NCBI GenBank assembly: GCA_040391135.1
Contig: JBEBYL010000003.1
Location: 1-64,000 of the forward strand
Origin: G025836975 sp040391135
GTDB taxonomy: Bacteria; Pseudomonadota; Gammaproteobacteria; Burkholderiales; Burkholderiaceae_B
Reading direction: 5' to 3'
Length of the DNA: 64,000 nucleotides
Below the pieces are notes generated by a model that made no database searches, was not told the DNA's origin, and saw only the letters and a program-made list of their open reading frames with translations. The stretch's first letter is position 1. Each line of letters opens with the position of its first letter. Shown in pieces: positions 32,882 through 41,579 of this stretch. The position numbers and the translations under genes are program-made.

Positions 32882-34699
32882 ATGGCACACTCATTGTCCA
32901 TTCTTCAATTGAGCCGCGGATTCTGGGCTCATTTGACTGCGCGCCGCAAGCGACAGTTGGCTGTGCTTGTTGTGCTGATGGTGCTGGCCTCGTTTGCCGA
33001 GGTTCTCAGCCTGGGCGCCGTGCTTCCGTTCCTGGCAATACTGACGACGCCTGACATGGTGTTTGATTACCCGGCCATCCAGCCGATACTTCGTTGGATG
33101 GACATACAGACCGCGCAGGAGTTGCTGCTGCCCATTACGCTTTTATTCATTGTGGCAGCTCTGCTGGCCGGAGCGATGAGGTTGGTCCTGCTGTACGTGA
33201 ATACAAAGCTTTCGTATGCCATAGGCGCGGACTTCAGCTACGAGGTTTATCGCAGGACTTTGTATCAGCCCTATGCTGTGCATGTGTCCAGGAACAGCAG
33301 CGAGGTCATCAGCGGTGTTGTCAGCAAAGTCGCGATGATAATTTCGGGATTTCTTTCACCGATTCTGACTTTGGTTAGTTCTGCATGGCTGCTGGCCGCC
33401 ATCCTGGTCGCCCTATTGGCAATGGACCCCGTTATGTCGATGGCTGCATTCTTGGGGTTTGGCGCAATCTACGGTCTGGTTATCGTGGTGACGCGCAAGC
33501 GTCTGGCGGCGGACAGCCAACGGATATCGTCAGAATATCCACAAGTAGTAAAGGTGTTGCAAGAAGGCCTGGGCGGCATTCGCGACGTGTTGATTGATGG
33601 CACCCAGGAGGCGTATTGCCGAAGCTACCGCAGCGCAGATATTCCATTGCGTCATGCGCAGGCCAGTGGCGTCTTTATCGGCAGTTCGCCCCGATTCGCG
33701 GCCGAAGCACTGGGAATGGCCTTTATTGCGGTTCTTGCCTATGTAATGGCCTTGCAACCCGGTGGCGTAAACAAGGCGATTACCACGCTGGGTATGCTGG
33801 CCCTGGGCGCCCAACGATTGTTGCCCGTATTGCAGCAATCTTACCAAGCCGTCGTGCAGATCCGAACCAGCAGGGACTCATTGCGCGATGCCCTCGATTT
33901 ATTGAACCAGCCCATCGATATGGAAGTGCATGCCGATCATGCCCAGGCACTCTCATTCAAAAAGACCATTCGCCTGGACAGGCTGGGTTTTCGCTATGGG
34001 CCTGATACCAAAATGGTATTGAAAGGACTGAGCCTGGAAATTCCGCGAGGCGGCCGTGTCGGCTTTATTGGTACGACGGGTAGCGGCAAGAGCACTTTGT
34101 TGGATATTGTAATGGGCTTGCTGCCTGCGACGGAGGGTTCGGTGTCAATTGACGATACGCCTTTGGAGGCTCGTACTCAGAGAGCGTGGCAGCGACGGAT
34201 CGCCCATGTGCCGCAAGCCATTTACCTGGCGGACAGCAGCATTGCAGAGAATATCGCATTTGGCTTGGCCCAGGAGGAGATCGATATGGAGCGTGTGCGT
34301 CAGGCTGCCCGCAAGGCTCAAATTGCCGATTACTTCGAATCGTTGCCCAGACAGTACGATACCCAGGTGGGCGAGCGCGGGGTACGGCTGTCGGGTGGCC
34401 AGCGCCAGCGTATTGGCATCGCGCGCGCCTTGTACAAGCAGGCGGAGGTCATCGTGTTCGACGAGGCTACCAGCGCATTGGACAATGAAACCGAACGCGC
34501 CGTAATGGACGCGATCGAGAACCTAGGCGATGACCTGACTATCCTCATAATCGCGCATCGCCTATCGACCTTGCAGCGTTGCGACCAGGTAGTGGAGCTT
34601 GCCGAGGGCCGAATTGTACGAAAGGGCTCATATGCCGAAATGGTCGGAGATGCAATTCACACCAATAGCACTGTAGGTAAATGGGAAAATAACAAGTGA
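32882..34699 (+). CDS. ABC transporter, PglK/MsbA-type glycolipid flippase
   Basis: The 605-residue protein fuses six membrane helices (residues 25-320) with an ATPase domain carrying Walker A GTTGSGKST (397-405), the signature LSGGQ (503-507) and Walker B VIVFDE (523-528). The FAEVLSLGAVLPFLA opening is typical of PglK-type flippases that move lipid-linked oligosaccharides across the inner membrane using ATP. It would serve the long operon, whereas Wzx at 24545 would serve the first locus. It overlaps rfbF by four bases. A lipid A or peptide exporter is a less likely alternative. Confidence 0.88.
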   Translation: MAHSLSILQLSRGFWAHLTARRKRQLAVLVVLMVLASFAEVLSLGAVLPFLAILTTPDMVFDYPAIQPILRWMDIQTAQELLLPITLLFIVAALLAGAMRLVLLYVNTKLSYAIGADFSYEVYRRTLYQPYAVHVSRNSSEVISGVVSKVAMIISGFLSPILTLVSSAWLLAAILVALLAMDPVMSMAAFLGFGAIYGLVIVVTRKRLAADSQRISSEYPQVVKVLQEGLGGIRDVLIDGTQEAYCRSYRSADIPLRHAQASGVFIGSSPRFAAEALGMAFIAVLAYVMALQPGGVNKAITTLGMLALGAQRLLPVLQQSYQAVVQIRTSRDSLRDALDLLNQPIDMEVHADHAQALSFKKTIRLDRLGFRYGPDTKMVLKGLSLEIPRGGRVGFIGTTGSGKSTLLDIVMGLLPATEGSVSIDDTPLEARTQRAWQRRIAHVPQAIYLADSSIAENIAFGLAQEEIDMERVRQAARKAQIADYFESLPRQYDTQVGERGVRLSGGQRQRIGIARALYKQAEVIVFDEATSALDNETERAVMDAIENLGDDLTILIIAHRLSTLQRCDQVVELAEGRIVRKGSYAEMVGDAIHTNSTVGKWENNK

Positions 34700-35469
34700 A
34701 AGCAGTCATTTTGGCGGGAGGGCTTGGTACCCGCATATCCGAGGAAACTCATCTCAAGCCCAAGCCCATGGTTGAAATTGGCGGCAAGCCTGTTCTCTGG
34801 CACATCATGAAGATGTATTCGCATCATGGGATCAAGGATTTCGTGATTTGCTGCGGCTACAAGGGCTACGTGATCAAGGAGTATTTTGCCAACTACTTCC
34901 TGCATATGTCGGATGTGACCTTCGACATGACCACAAACAGCATGGAGGTGCATCATCAGCATGCCGAGCCGTGGCGCGTCACTCTGGTCGATACGGGCGA
35001 GAACACCCTGACCGGTGGGCGCCTGAAACGCGTGGCAAAGTACATCGTGGACGATGAAGCATTCTGTTTTACCTACGGTGATGGCGTCAGCGACGTCGAC
35101 ATTCGCGCATCCATCGCCTTCCACAAACAGCATGGCAAGCTTGCGACGGTAACGGCGGTCCAGCCGCCGGGCCGTTATGGCGCCTTGGAACTCAAAGGGG
35201 ACCAAGTGGCGGGCTTCATTGAGAAGCCGCGCGGTGATGGAGGACTCATCAACGGTGGCTTCTTTGTGCTTTCGCCCCAGTGCCTCGATCGTATCGAAGG
35301 CGATCAGACCAGTTGGGAAGGTGCCCCGTTGGGTTCACTTGCGGCCGACGGCCAGTTGATGGCCTTTGAACATAAGGGGTTCTGGCAACCCATGGACACC
35401 TTACGTGAAAAAAACCTGTTGGAAGATCTTTGGGTTTCGGGCAAGGCCCCCTGGAAGACGTGGGCGTGA
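34696..35469 (+). CDS. rfbF: Glucose-1-phosphate cytidylyltransferase
   Basis: This nucleotidyltransferase makes CDP-glucose, the entry to CDP-deoxy sugars. The 257-residue protein starts MKAVILAGGLGTR (signature LAGGLGTR at 6-13) and contains KPKPMVEIGGKP and the MDTLREK block near the end, all diagnostic for RfbF/DdhA. The next gene, two bases later, is CDP-glucose 4,6-dehydratase. The start overlaps the ABC transporter stop. Confidence 0.95.
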   Translation: MKAVILAGGLGTRISEETHLKPKPMVEIGGKPVLWHIMKMYSHHGIKDFVICCGYKGYVIKEYFANYFLHMSDVTFDMTTNSMEVHHQHAEPWRVTLVDTGENTLTGGRLKRVAKYIVDDEAFCFTYGDGVSDVDIRASIAFHKQHGKLATVTAVQPPGRYGALELKGDQVAGFIEKPRGDGGLINGGFFVLSPQCLDRIEGDQTSWEGAPLGSLAADGQLMAFEHKGFWQPMDTLREKNLLEDLWVSGKAPWKTWA

Positions 35470-35471
35470 TC

Positions 35472-36545
35472 ATGTTTGGTGACATATACCGCAATCGACG
35501 CGTCCTGCTTACCGGGCACACTGGATTCAAAGGCAGTTGGCTTGCGCTGTGGTTGCAGGCCTTGGGGGCAGACGTTTCCGGCCTGGCGCTCAAGCCGGCC
35601 TCTGACCCCTCACACTGGGATTTGTTGCATCTGGACATGGCGGATCACCGCGTTGATATCCGGGATGCGTCATCGATGAGCACCATAGTCCAGACGGCAC
35701 GTCCCGAAATTGTTTTCCACCTGGCAGCCCAGCCCCTGGTTCGGCGATCGTACCGCGATCCGCTGGAGACTTGGTCTACCAATGTAATTGGTACCGCGAA
35801 CATCCTGGAGGCTTGTCGCCAACAGCCCTCGGTACGTGCGATCGTTGTCGTTACAACGGACAAGTGCTACGAAAACCATGAGTGGGAGTGGGGGTATCGA
35901 GAGAACGACCGCTTGGGCGGTCACGATCCGTATAGCGCCTCTAAGGCAGCTGCAGAGATGGTGGTAGCCAGCTACCGAAAATCTTTCTTTAATAGCCCGG
36001 ACGCACCATTGCTGGCCAGCGCTCGGGCAGGCAACGTGATCGGGGGCGGTGACTGGTCGGAAGACCGTTTGATTCCCGACCTGGTACGAGCAGTCGGTGA
36101 GGGCCGGCCTTTGGAGATTCGCTCCCCCCTTGCAACCCGTCCCTGGCAACATGTACTGGAGTCACTCGCCGGCTATCTGATCCTGGGGCAGACACTGCTG
36201 GTCGGCGACAGAGCTGGTGCCCAAGCATGGAATTTCGGCCCCGATGCTGAAGGCAATCAAACAGTTTGCGAAGTGCTGGCGCGCTTGAAGAGCGCATGGC
36301 CGGCGTTGACCTGGCACGAGGGCACGGAAGCACGAGCGCACGAAGCCACCTTGCTGCATCTGGATAGCACACTGGCACGCAGGCGTCTGGGCTGGCGGCC
36401 AGTTTGGTCCCTGGACGACGGGCTTGCGGCAACCGCCAACTGGTACCGGGTGCTGCACGAGCAAGGTAAATTGCTAAGTACCACGCAGCTTCATGACTAT
36501 ATCCAGGCCGCCGAACAGGCAGGCCATGCATGGGCCTGCAAATGA
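35472..36545 (+). CDS. rfbG: CDP-glucose 4,6-dehydratase
   Basis: The 357-residue SDR-family enzyme converts CDP-glucose into CDP-4-keto-6-deoxyglucose. The nucleotide-binding block TGHTGFKG is at 14-21, the Thr-Asp-Lys segment at 129-131, and the catalytic Tyr154/Lys158 lie in PYSASK. The ATG at 35472 is chosen because it lies just behind the rfbF stop; an upstream frame from 35430 runs inside rfbF. The iron-sulfur dehydratase (E1, RfbH) needed for 3,6-dideoxy sugars is absent. Confidence 0.94.
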   Translation: MFGDIYRNRRVLLTGHTGFKGSWLALWLQALGADVSGLALKPASDPSHWDLLHLDMADHRVDIRDASSMSTIVQTARPEIVFHLAAQPLVRRSYRDPLETWSTNVIGTANILEACRQQPSVRAIVVVTTDKCYENHEWEWGYRENDRLGGHDPYSASKAAAEMVVASYRKSFFNSPDAPLLASARAGNVIGGGDWSEDRLIPDLVRAVGEGRPLEIRSPLATRPWQHVLESLAGYLILGQTLLVGDRAGAQAWNFGPDAEGNQTVCEVLARLKSAWPALTWHEGTEARAHEATLLHLDSTLARRRLGWRPVWSLDDGLAATANWYRVLHEQGKLLSTTQLHDYIQAAEQAGHAWACK

Positions 36546-37093
36546 AGATCAGGCCCACAGCGCTGCCAGGAGTGTCGGTGGTGGATACACAGCCGTTCAG
36601 CGACCACCGCGGGGCCTTTACCCGCTTGTTCTGTGAGCAGGAGCTGGCATTCATCCTTTGCGACCGGCATATCGTGCAGATCAATCATTCACGTACGACC
36701 ACTGTAGGTGCCGTACGCGGCATGCATTACCAGTCTGCCCCGCACGCCGAGATGAAACTCGTACGCTGCCTTAAGGGACGCGTCTGGGACGTTGCCGTGG
36801 ACCTGAGGGCCGGATCGCCGACTTTCATGCAGTGGCATGCCCAAGAGCTGAGCCAGGACAATGCCAGCATGCTGGTGATTCCGGAAGGCTGTGCCCATGG
36901 CTTTCAAGCCCTGGAGCCGGATAGCGAATTGCTCTATTTGCATACCGCCTTTTATACGCCCGACGCCGAAAGAGGGGTCGCGCATGATGAGCCAAAGCTG
37001 GCCATTGAGTGGCCATTGCCAATTGCGGATCTTTCCGTACGGGACCAACAGCATCCCCGACTTCCAATTGATTTTCCCGGACTTCACCTATGA
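36542..37093 (+). CDS. RmlC-like sugar 3,5-epimerase family protein
   Basis: The 183-residue cupin-fold protein resembles dTDP-4-keto-6-deoxyhexose 3,5-epimerases: the substrate loop DHRGAFTRLF, the catalytic His62 in RGMHYQ, a basic residue in MKLVRCLKGRVWDV, and Tyr138 in the closing block. Placed between rfbG and a C-methyltransferase, it probably epimerises the CDP-4-keto-6-deoxyglucose at C3 and/or C5. Start and stop overlap both neighbours by four bases. Some relatives act only at one carbon. Confidence 0.85.
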   Translation: MKIRPTALPGVSVVDTQPFSDHRGAFTRLFCEQELAFILCDRHIVQINHSRTTTVGAVRGMHYQSAPHAEMKLVRCLKGRVWDVAVDLRAGSPTFMQWHAQELSQDNASMLVIPEGCAHGFQALEPDSELLYLHTAFYTPDAERGVAHDEPKLAIEWPLPIADLSVRDQQHPRLPIDFPGLHL

Positions 37094-38307
37094 AATGCCG
37101 CCATTGCGGAACCGTTCTGGAACACACGTTCCTGGACCTGGGCTTTGCGCCGCCGTCAAATGCCTATCTGACACAAGCCGACCTGAGTCGCCCTGAAAAG
37201 TATTACCCGTTGAAAGTTCGCGTTTGCGACCAATGCTGGCTGGTGCAGACGGAAGACTACGCACAGGCTAGCGAGCTGTTCAGTCCCGACTATGCTTATT
37301 TTTCCAGCACGTCCAGTGGCTGGCTGACTCATGCAAGGCAATATGCGGAGTCGATTACCGACCGCTTGGGCTTGGGCATCGACAGTTTCGTTATCGAAGT
37401 GGCCTCGAACGACGGCTACCTGTTGAGAAACTTCGTTGCCGCCGGCATACCCTGCTTAGGCATTGAGCCTACCGCCAGCACAGCTGCAGCAGCCGAGGCG
37501 CTTGGCGTGCCGGTGCTGCGCGAGTTTTTTGGCGAAGCCCTGGGCCGTAAACTGGCCGACGAAGGCCGGCGGGCGGACCTGATCGCCGGCAACAATGTCT
37601 ATGCGCATGTACCAGACATAAACGATTTTACGCGCGGCCTGAAGGCGGCCTTGAAGCCACAGGGTACGCTGACGCTTGAGTTCCCGCACCTGCTGCGTCT
37701 AATTCAGAATAATCAGTTCGACACTGTATATCACGAACATTTTTCATATCTGTCGATACACGCCGTGCAACAGATATTTGAAAAGGCGGGCCTTCGTATC
37801 TATGACATCGAGGAGCTGCCGACGCATGGCGGAAGTGTTCGGATATACGGATGCCATGCTGAAGCATCCCTGGCGCAGCAGCCTGGTGTTCAAAGACTGC
37901 TGCACATGGAGGTTGAAGCTGGCTTGTTGGGAATCCAGGTCTACCAGGATTTCCAGGTGCGGGCTAATAAGGTCAAGGACGATTTACTGGCCTTCCTGAT
38001 CGAGCAGAAGCGCAATGGCAGGACCGTGGCCGCGTATGGAGCAGCGGCCAAAGGCAATACGCTGTTGAACTACGCAGGTATAAAGCCGGACTTGCTGCCT
38101 TTTGTCTGCGACGCCGCGCTGGCTAAACAGGGAAAGCACATGCCTGGAAGTCACATTCCGATATTGGCGCCGGAGGCTTTGGATAATCGGGCGCCAGACT
38201 ATCTATTGATACTTCCTTGGAACATCGCGGCGGAAGTAAGGGCGCAGAACCAAGGCTTGGTAGGAACGAAGTTTGTGACCGCTGTACCGAAATTGGAGGT
38301 GTTGTGA
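37090..38307 (+). CDS. NDP-hexose C-methyltransferase
   Basis: The 405-residue protein has the three-part layout of sugar C-methyltransferases (TylC3 type). An N-terminal zinc ribbon has Cys3, Cys6, Cys46 and Cys49. The SAM-binding domain shows EVASNDGYLL at about 103-112. The C-terminal domain carries AYGAAAKGNTLLNY. Such enzymes methylate C3 of NDP-4-keto-6-deoxy sugars. It follows the CDP-glucose dehydratase and epimerase, so the expected product is a CDP-linked branched 6-deoxyhexose. A ketoreductase candidate is at 38858. Confidence 0.88.
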   Translation: MKCRHCGTVLEHTFLDLGFAPPSNAYLTQADLSRPEKYYPLKVRVCDQCWLVQTEDYAQASELFSPDYAYFSSTSSGWLTHARQYAESITDRLGLGIDSFVIEVASNDGYLLRNFVAAGIPCLGIEPTASTAAAAEALGVPVLREFFGEALGRKLADEGRRADLIAGNNVYAHVPDINDFTRGLKAALKPQGTLTLEFPHLLRLIQNNQFDTVYHEHFSYLSIHAVQQIFEKAGLRIYDIEELPTHGGSVRIYGCHAEASLAQQPGVQRLLHMEVEAGLLGIQVYQDFQVRANKVKDDLLAFLIEQKRNGRTVAAYGAAAKGNTLLNYAGIKPDLLPFVCDAALAKQGKHMPGSHIPILAPEALDNRAPDYLLILPWNIAAEVRAQNQGLVGTKFVTAVPKLEVL

Positions 38308-38792
38308 TCAAGGTGGCGCCTTCAGCTGTGGTATCACAGTTGGCGGATATTGAGGATTCCGTACGTGGTACGAAGATCATTGTCGGGGACCGGTCCGTGA
38401 TAGATTCGTTCGTGAAGATCAAGCCTGCTGGTGGAGCGGTAGACCTGGTGATTGGTTCCGATGTGGTAATCAATTCCGGTTGCGTGCTCTATACGGGGAA
38501 TGGGATCACGATAGGGAACAGTGTGGCAATTGCAGCTAACTGCACGTTGGCTCCGGTCAATCATGAATACAGTTCAAGAGAGACTCTTATTCGCAGCCAA
38601 GGTTTCCGGCCTAGCAAGGGCGGGATAGTCATCGAAGACGACGTTTGGATTGGTGCTAATTGTGTATTGTTGGACGGATCATACATACGAAAAGGCGTCG
38701 TGATAGCTGCCGGGAGTATTGTGCGTGGGGAACTGCAGGCCTATGGAATATATGGTGGCAGCCCGCTTCAACAATTGGGTAGTCGCTCGTGA
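38304..38792 (+). CDS. Left-handed beta-helix acyltransferase
   Basis: The 162-residue protein has hexapeptide repeats such as VIGSDVVINSGCVLYTGNGITIGN and GIVIEDDVWIGANCVLLDG, and ends with the GSPLQQLG block of maltose/galactoside acetyltransferase relatives. A GTG start at 38304 is chosen; it overlaps the methyltransferase stop and is preceded by GGAGG at 38295-38299. It probably adds an acyl group to a sugar of the repeat unit. Acceptor and donor are not visible. Confidence 0.85.
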   Translation: MIKVAPSAVVSQLADIEDSVRGTKIIVGDRSVIDSFVKIKPAGGAVDLVIGSDVVINSGCVLYTGNGITIGNSVAIAANCTLAPVNHEYSSRETLIRSQGFRPSKGGIVIEDDVWIGANCVLLDGSYIRKGVVIAAGSIVRGELQAYGIYGGSPLQQLGSRS

Positions 38793-38857
38793 CACGGTGC
38801 ATCATCCTCTTGACTCAGCTTGAGGAGAGAATTGAGCATTTAGGATGGAGGTCATAA

Positions 38858-39691
38858 ATGACAATGCAGCAGGCAACCATCATTGGGGGCAGGGGATTTA
38901 TTGGCCGGGCTTTAGAAGCCTATTTAATACAAGAGGGCTGGGATGTCTGGATTCCCGCGCGCACGCAATGCTGGCCTGAGCCAGCGCGCTCCCTCGGCCA
39001 TATCTTTTATTGCGCGGGGCTTACAACAGACTATCTCGAGCGCCCCGCTGACACGGTACTTGCGCACGTTAGTTTGCTGAGTGCGGTTTTGCAGTCGGCT
39101 TCATATGAATCGTTGGTCTATCTTTCATCTACACGTGTGTACGACAGTTTGCCTGTTGGGGGCCTTGCATCTGAAGACGCAAGGCTGATTGTCAATCCAA
39201 GTTGTGCACGCCAACTCTTTGACCTGACGAAGCTTACCGGAGAAGCTATCTGTCATGCTTTAGGGGGCACGCGAGCGCGTGTTGCTCGTTTATCATGTGT
39301 ATATGCTGGGCCTTCCGATAGTGAAGGGTTTCTACCAGCCTTACTAGGAAAAATCATAAACAGCGAAAAAGGCACGAGCGTTCCTGTAAACTCATCGCCT
39401 TCATACGCTAGAGATTACGTCCATCTAACCGATGTACTTCGTGCGTTAGTGGATATCGCGGTAAGGGGGCAATATGCAACCTACAACGTAGCCTCTGGTC
39501 ATAATGTTAGTAATGCGCAATTAGCCGCTCACGTGAAGCGGGCAACTGGCCGAACGATCGAATTTCTGAACAGCCAGTACGCACCGAATCCACCGGTAGT
39601 CAGTATAGAGCGTCTGGTCGCTGATTTTGGTTGGTATCCCGTTCAAGTCGACCGGCAAATAATGGCTACATTGGGGAACCTGGCTACATGA
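38858..39691 (+). CDS. NAD-dependent epimerase/dehydratase family protein, FxxxK variant
   Basis: The 277-residue protein has the Rossmann start IIGGRGFIGRALE (GGRGFIG at 10-16) and an SDR-like SSTRVYDS segment. However, the catalytic YxxxK position reads F121-DLT-K125, so the usual tyrosine is replaced by phenylalanine. By context it could be the 4-ketoreductase for the branched CDP-sugar, possibly with a displaced tyrosine or altered activity. It starts after a 65-base gap and overlaps the next gene by four bases. Confidence 0.78.
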   Translation: MTMQQATIIGGRGFIGRALEAYLIQEGWDVWIPARTQCWPEPARSLGHIFYCAGLTTDYLERPADTVLAHVSLLSAVLQSASYESLVYLSSTRVYDSLPVGGLASEDARLIVNPSCARQLFDLTKLTGEAICHALGGTRARVARLSCVYAGPSDSEGFLPALLGKIINSEKGTSVPVNSSPSYARDYVHLTDVLRALVDIAVRGQYATYNVASGHNVSNAQLAAHVKRATGRTIEFLNSQYAPNPPVVSIERLVADFGWYPVQVDRQIMATLGNLAT

Positions 39692-40338
39692 AGATCGTTG
39701 GTTTGGACGAAAAGCGTCTGGCAAACTATGTGCATACTCAGCTTGCGCATCATTTTCCAATTGATAACTTGCCTGAGCCGGCTTTCATTGCAACATATAT
39801 CCCGAAAGCCCTGAAACGGCTGGAACGATGTATTGCGGAAGTCGCGATGTGGCGGCCTGGAGCATTTGATGTGCTGCACTCCACACAATATTGTATTTTT
39901 ATATATTACTTGTCCAATACAATTTGGCTCCAAACTGGAGATAGAACCTGTTGCACTTTGCTTTTTTTACTGAACAAGACGCTTAACGGCATAGACCTCT
40001 TCTATGAGATAGAGATGCCAGAGGTGTTTTTTATTGGGCACTCAGTAGGGATTGTGTTGGCAAAGGCTCAATATGGAAACTATCTGGTGCTTTATCAAAA
40101 CTCTACTGTTGGGAAAAACAATGGAACTGCGCCCGTGCTAGAGGAGCGAGTTGTGATGTATCCGAATACGGCGGTAATCGGGCGTAGCGTAGTGCGCGGA
40201 GGATCAATCATAGCTCAAGGTGTTAGTGTAATTAACCATGACACTCCGGGAAACAGCATGGTATTCCAGGGAGATTCAGGCACCGTGATATTTAAAGAAA
40301 CCACGAGAGATATGTTTTGCGAGTATTTTCGATCGTAG
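39688..40338 (+). CDS. Serine-acetyltransferase-like hexapeptide protein
   Basis: The 216-residue protein has a helical N-terminal half (residues 1-110) and a C-terminal left-handed beta helix with VFFIGHSVGIVLAKAQYGNYLVLYQN and RSVVRGGSIIAQGVSV, a layout like CysE. It lies between sugar genes and is probably a sugar O- or N-acetyltransferase rather than a cysteine-pathway enzyme. The DNA here is clearly AT-richer than the rest of the window: 22 G/C in the 60 bases from 39901. Confidence 0.75.
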   Translation: MKIVGLDEKRLANYVHTQLAHHFPIDNLPEPAFIATYIPKALKRLERCIAEVAMWRPGAFDVLHSTQYCIFIYYLSNTIWLQTGDRTCCTLLFLLNKTLNGIDLFYEIEMPEVFFIGHSVGIVLAKAQYGNYLVLYQNSTVGKNNGTAPVLEERVVMYPNTAVIGRSVVRGGSIIAQGVSVINHDTPGNSMVFQGDSGTVIFKETTRDMFCEYFRS

Positions 40339-40424
40339 TGTTGAGGTATAAACGAATTTGCTGATGAGGGACTGATAGTTTCATTGGCGATAATTTCAAT
40401 ATATTCCTAGAAAAAGTATGTAGT

Positions 40425-41531
40425 ATGAATTTGACACGTGACGATGGGGCGATCCACAAGCTATCGGATATAACGCTGGTTATGCCAACATACAATCGGC
40501 CTCAATATGCATTAAGGGGGATGATGTATTGGGGAGAGCTCGGGGTCAACGTTCTTGTATTTGATGGATCAAAGGATCCGCTTCCTTCCCATGAGCTCGA
40601 AAAAATCCCTTCTTGTATTAAATACTTCCATCGTCCGACAGGTTTTTATGATCGTTTAAAGGCCGCATTAAAATATATAGACACCCCTTATGCCTCTTTG
40701 GCGGCAGATGATGAATTTTTTCTTAAGAGCGGATTGTTAGCGGCAATTGATTATCTGGATAAGAATCAGGATTATGTCGCGTGCGGCGGCCAAGCTGTAG
40801 GGTTTTGGAGAGCTCAAGACGATATTTTCATGACGAAGCAGTATGCGGGAAATTCCGGTTTTGACCTGAATCACGACGACCGGGCTAAGCGCATTGAAGA
40901 CCATTTTTCTAAGTACACGCCTGCATCCGTGTACGCTACTGTACGGTCTGCTGATTTTATCGCAGCAATTACTGCGATGACGGAACATGAGTTCAGCGTA
41001 TATTCAATTGGAGAACTTCAACTTGAGATGTTCTACGCGTGGCGTGGCAAGGTGAAAGTTCTTGATCATATATATTGGCTGCGTAGTGAGGAAAATACAC
41101 CTACTCGCAATACGGATCCATCTTTATTCCCGGATAGGCGCCTCGAAAAGTGGTGGATGAATCACAACGATCAGACTGATAAGAAAAAATTTATAGAAAT
41201 CATGTCTCGACATATGGCCGGAGCTGACTTTGAGGTGCCGCAAACAGAGAGGGCCATCCGTATCGCCATGGATGCATATGTCAAATTTGCTCTCCACTAT
41301 TATGCACCCCGTTCTATGTTCTCTAAAATTATAAATTCCGTCTCCTACAGGCTTAGAATGGCGTTAGAGCTAGGTGATCACAGTATGTCGGCGGTCCAAA
41401 TGATGAAAATTTTAAACCAATACCCCACTGCCGTGTCCGCACTGGCGCATGATGATTTCTCCAATATATATTGTATTTTATCTGCTTGGTATAGCGGTTC
41501 AAATCACATAATTCCGAACAGATTCGAATGA
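40425..41531 (+). CDS. GT-A glycosyltransferase, TIGR00180-like family
   Basis: The 368-residue protein starts with the GT2-like block ITLVMPTYNRPQYALRGMMYW and has the metal-binding motif ADDE (about residues 93-96), but otherwise follows a separate family of large glycosyltransferases from surface-glycan loci. It is in AT-rich DNA with many A/T-ending codons, a sign of transfer from another source. Just downstream the pseudaminic acid genes begin. The sugar transferred is unknown. Confidence 0.78.
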   Translation: MNLTRDDGAIHKLSDITLVMPTYNRPQYALRGMMYWGELGVNVLVFDGSKDPLPSHELEKIPSCIKYFHRPTGFYDRLKAALKYIDTPYASLAADDEFFLKSGLLAAIDYLDKNQDYVACGGQAVGFWRAQDDIFMTKQYAGNSGFDLNHDDRAKRIEDHFSKYTPASVYATVRSADFIAAITAMTEHEFSVYSIGELQLEMFYAWRGKVKVLDHIYWLRSEENTPTRNTDPSLFPDRRLEKWWMNHNDQTDKKKFIEIMSRHMAGADFEVPQTERAIRIAMDAYVKFALHYYAPRSMFSKIINSVSYRLRMALELGDHSMSAVQMMKILNQYPTAVSALAHDDFSNIYCILSAWYSGSNHIIPNRFE

Positions 41532-41579
41532 GTGCAAATTCTTCGATGTTTACCTTTTGCCTCATTAGTGGATGATGCT

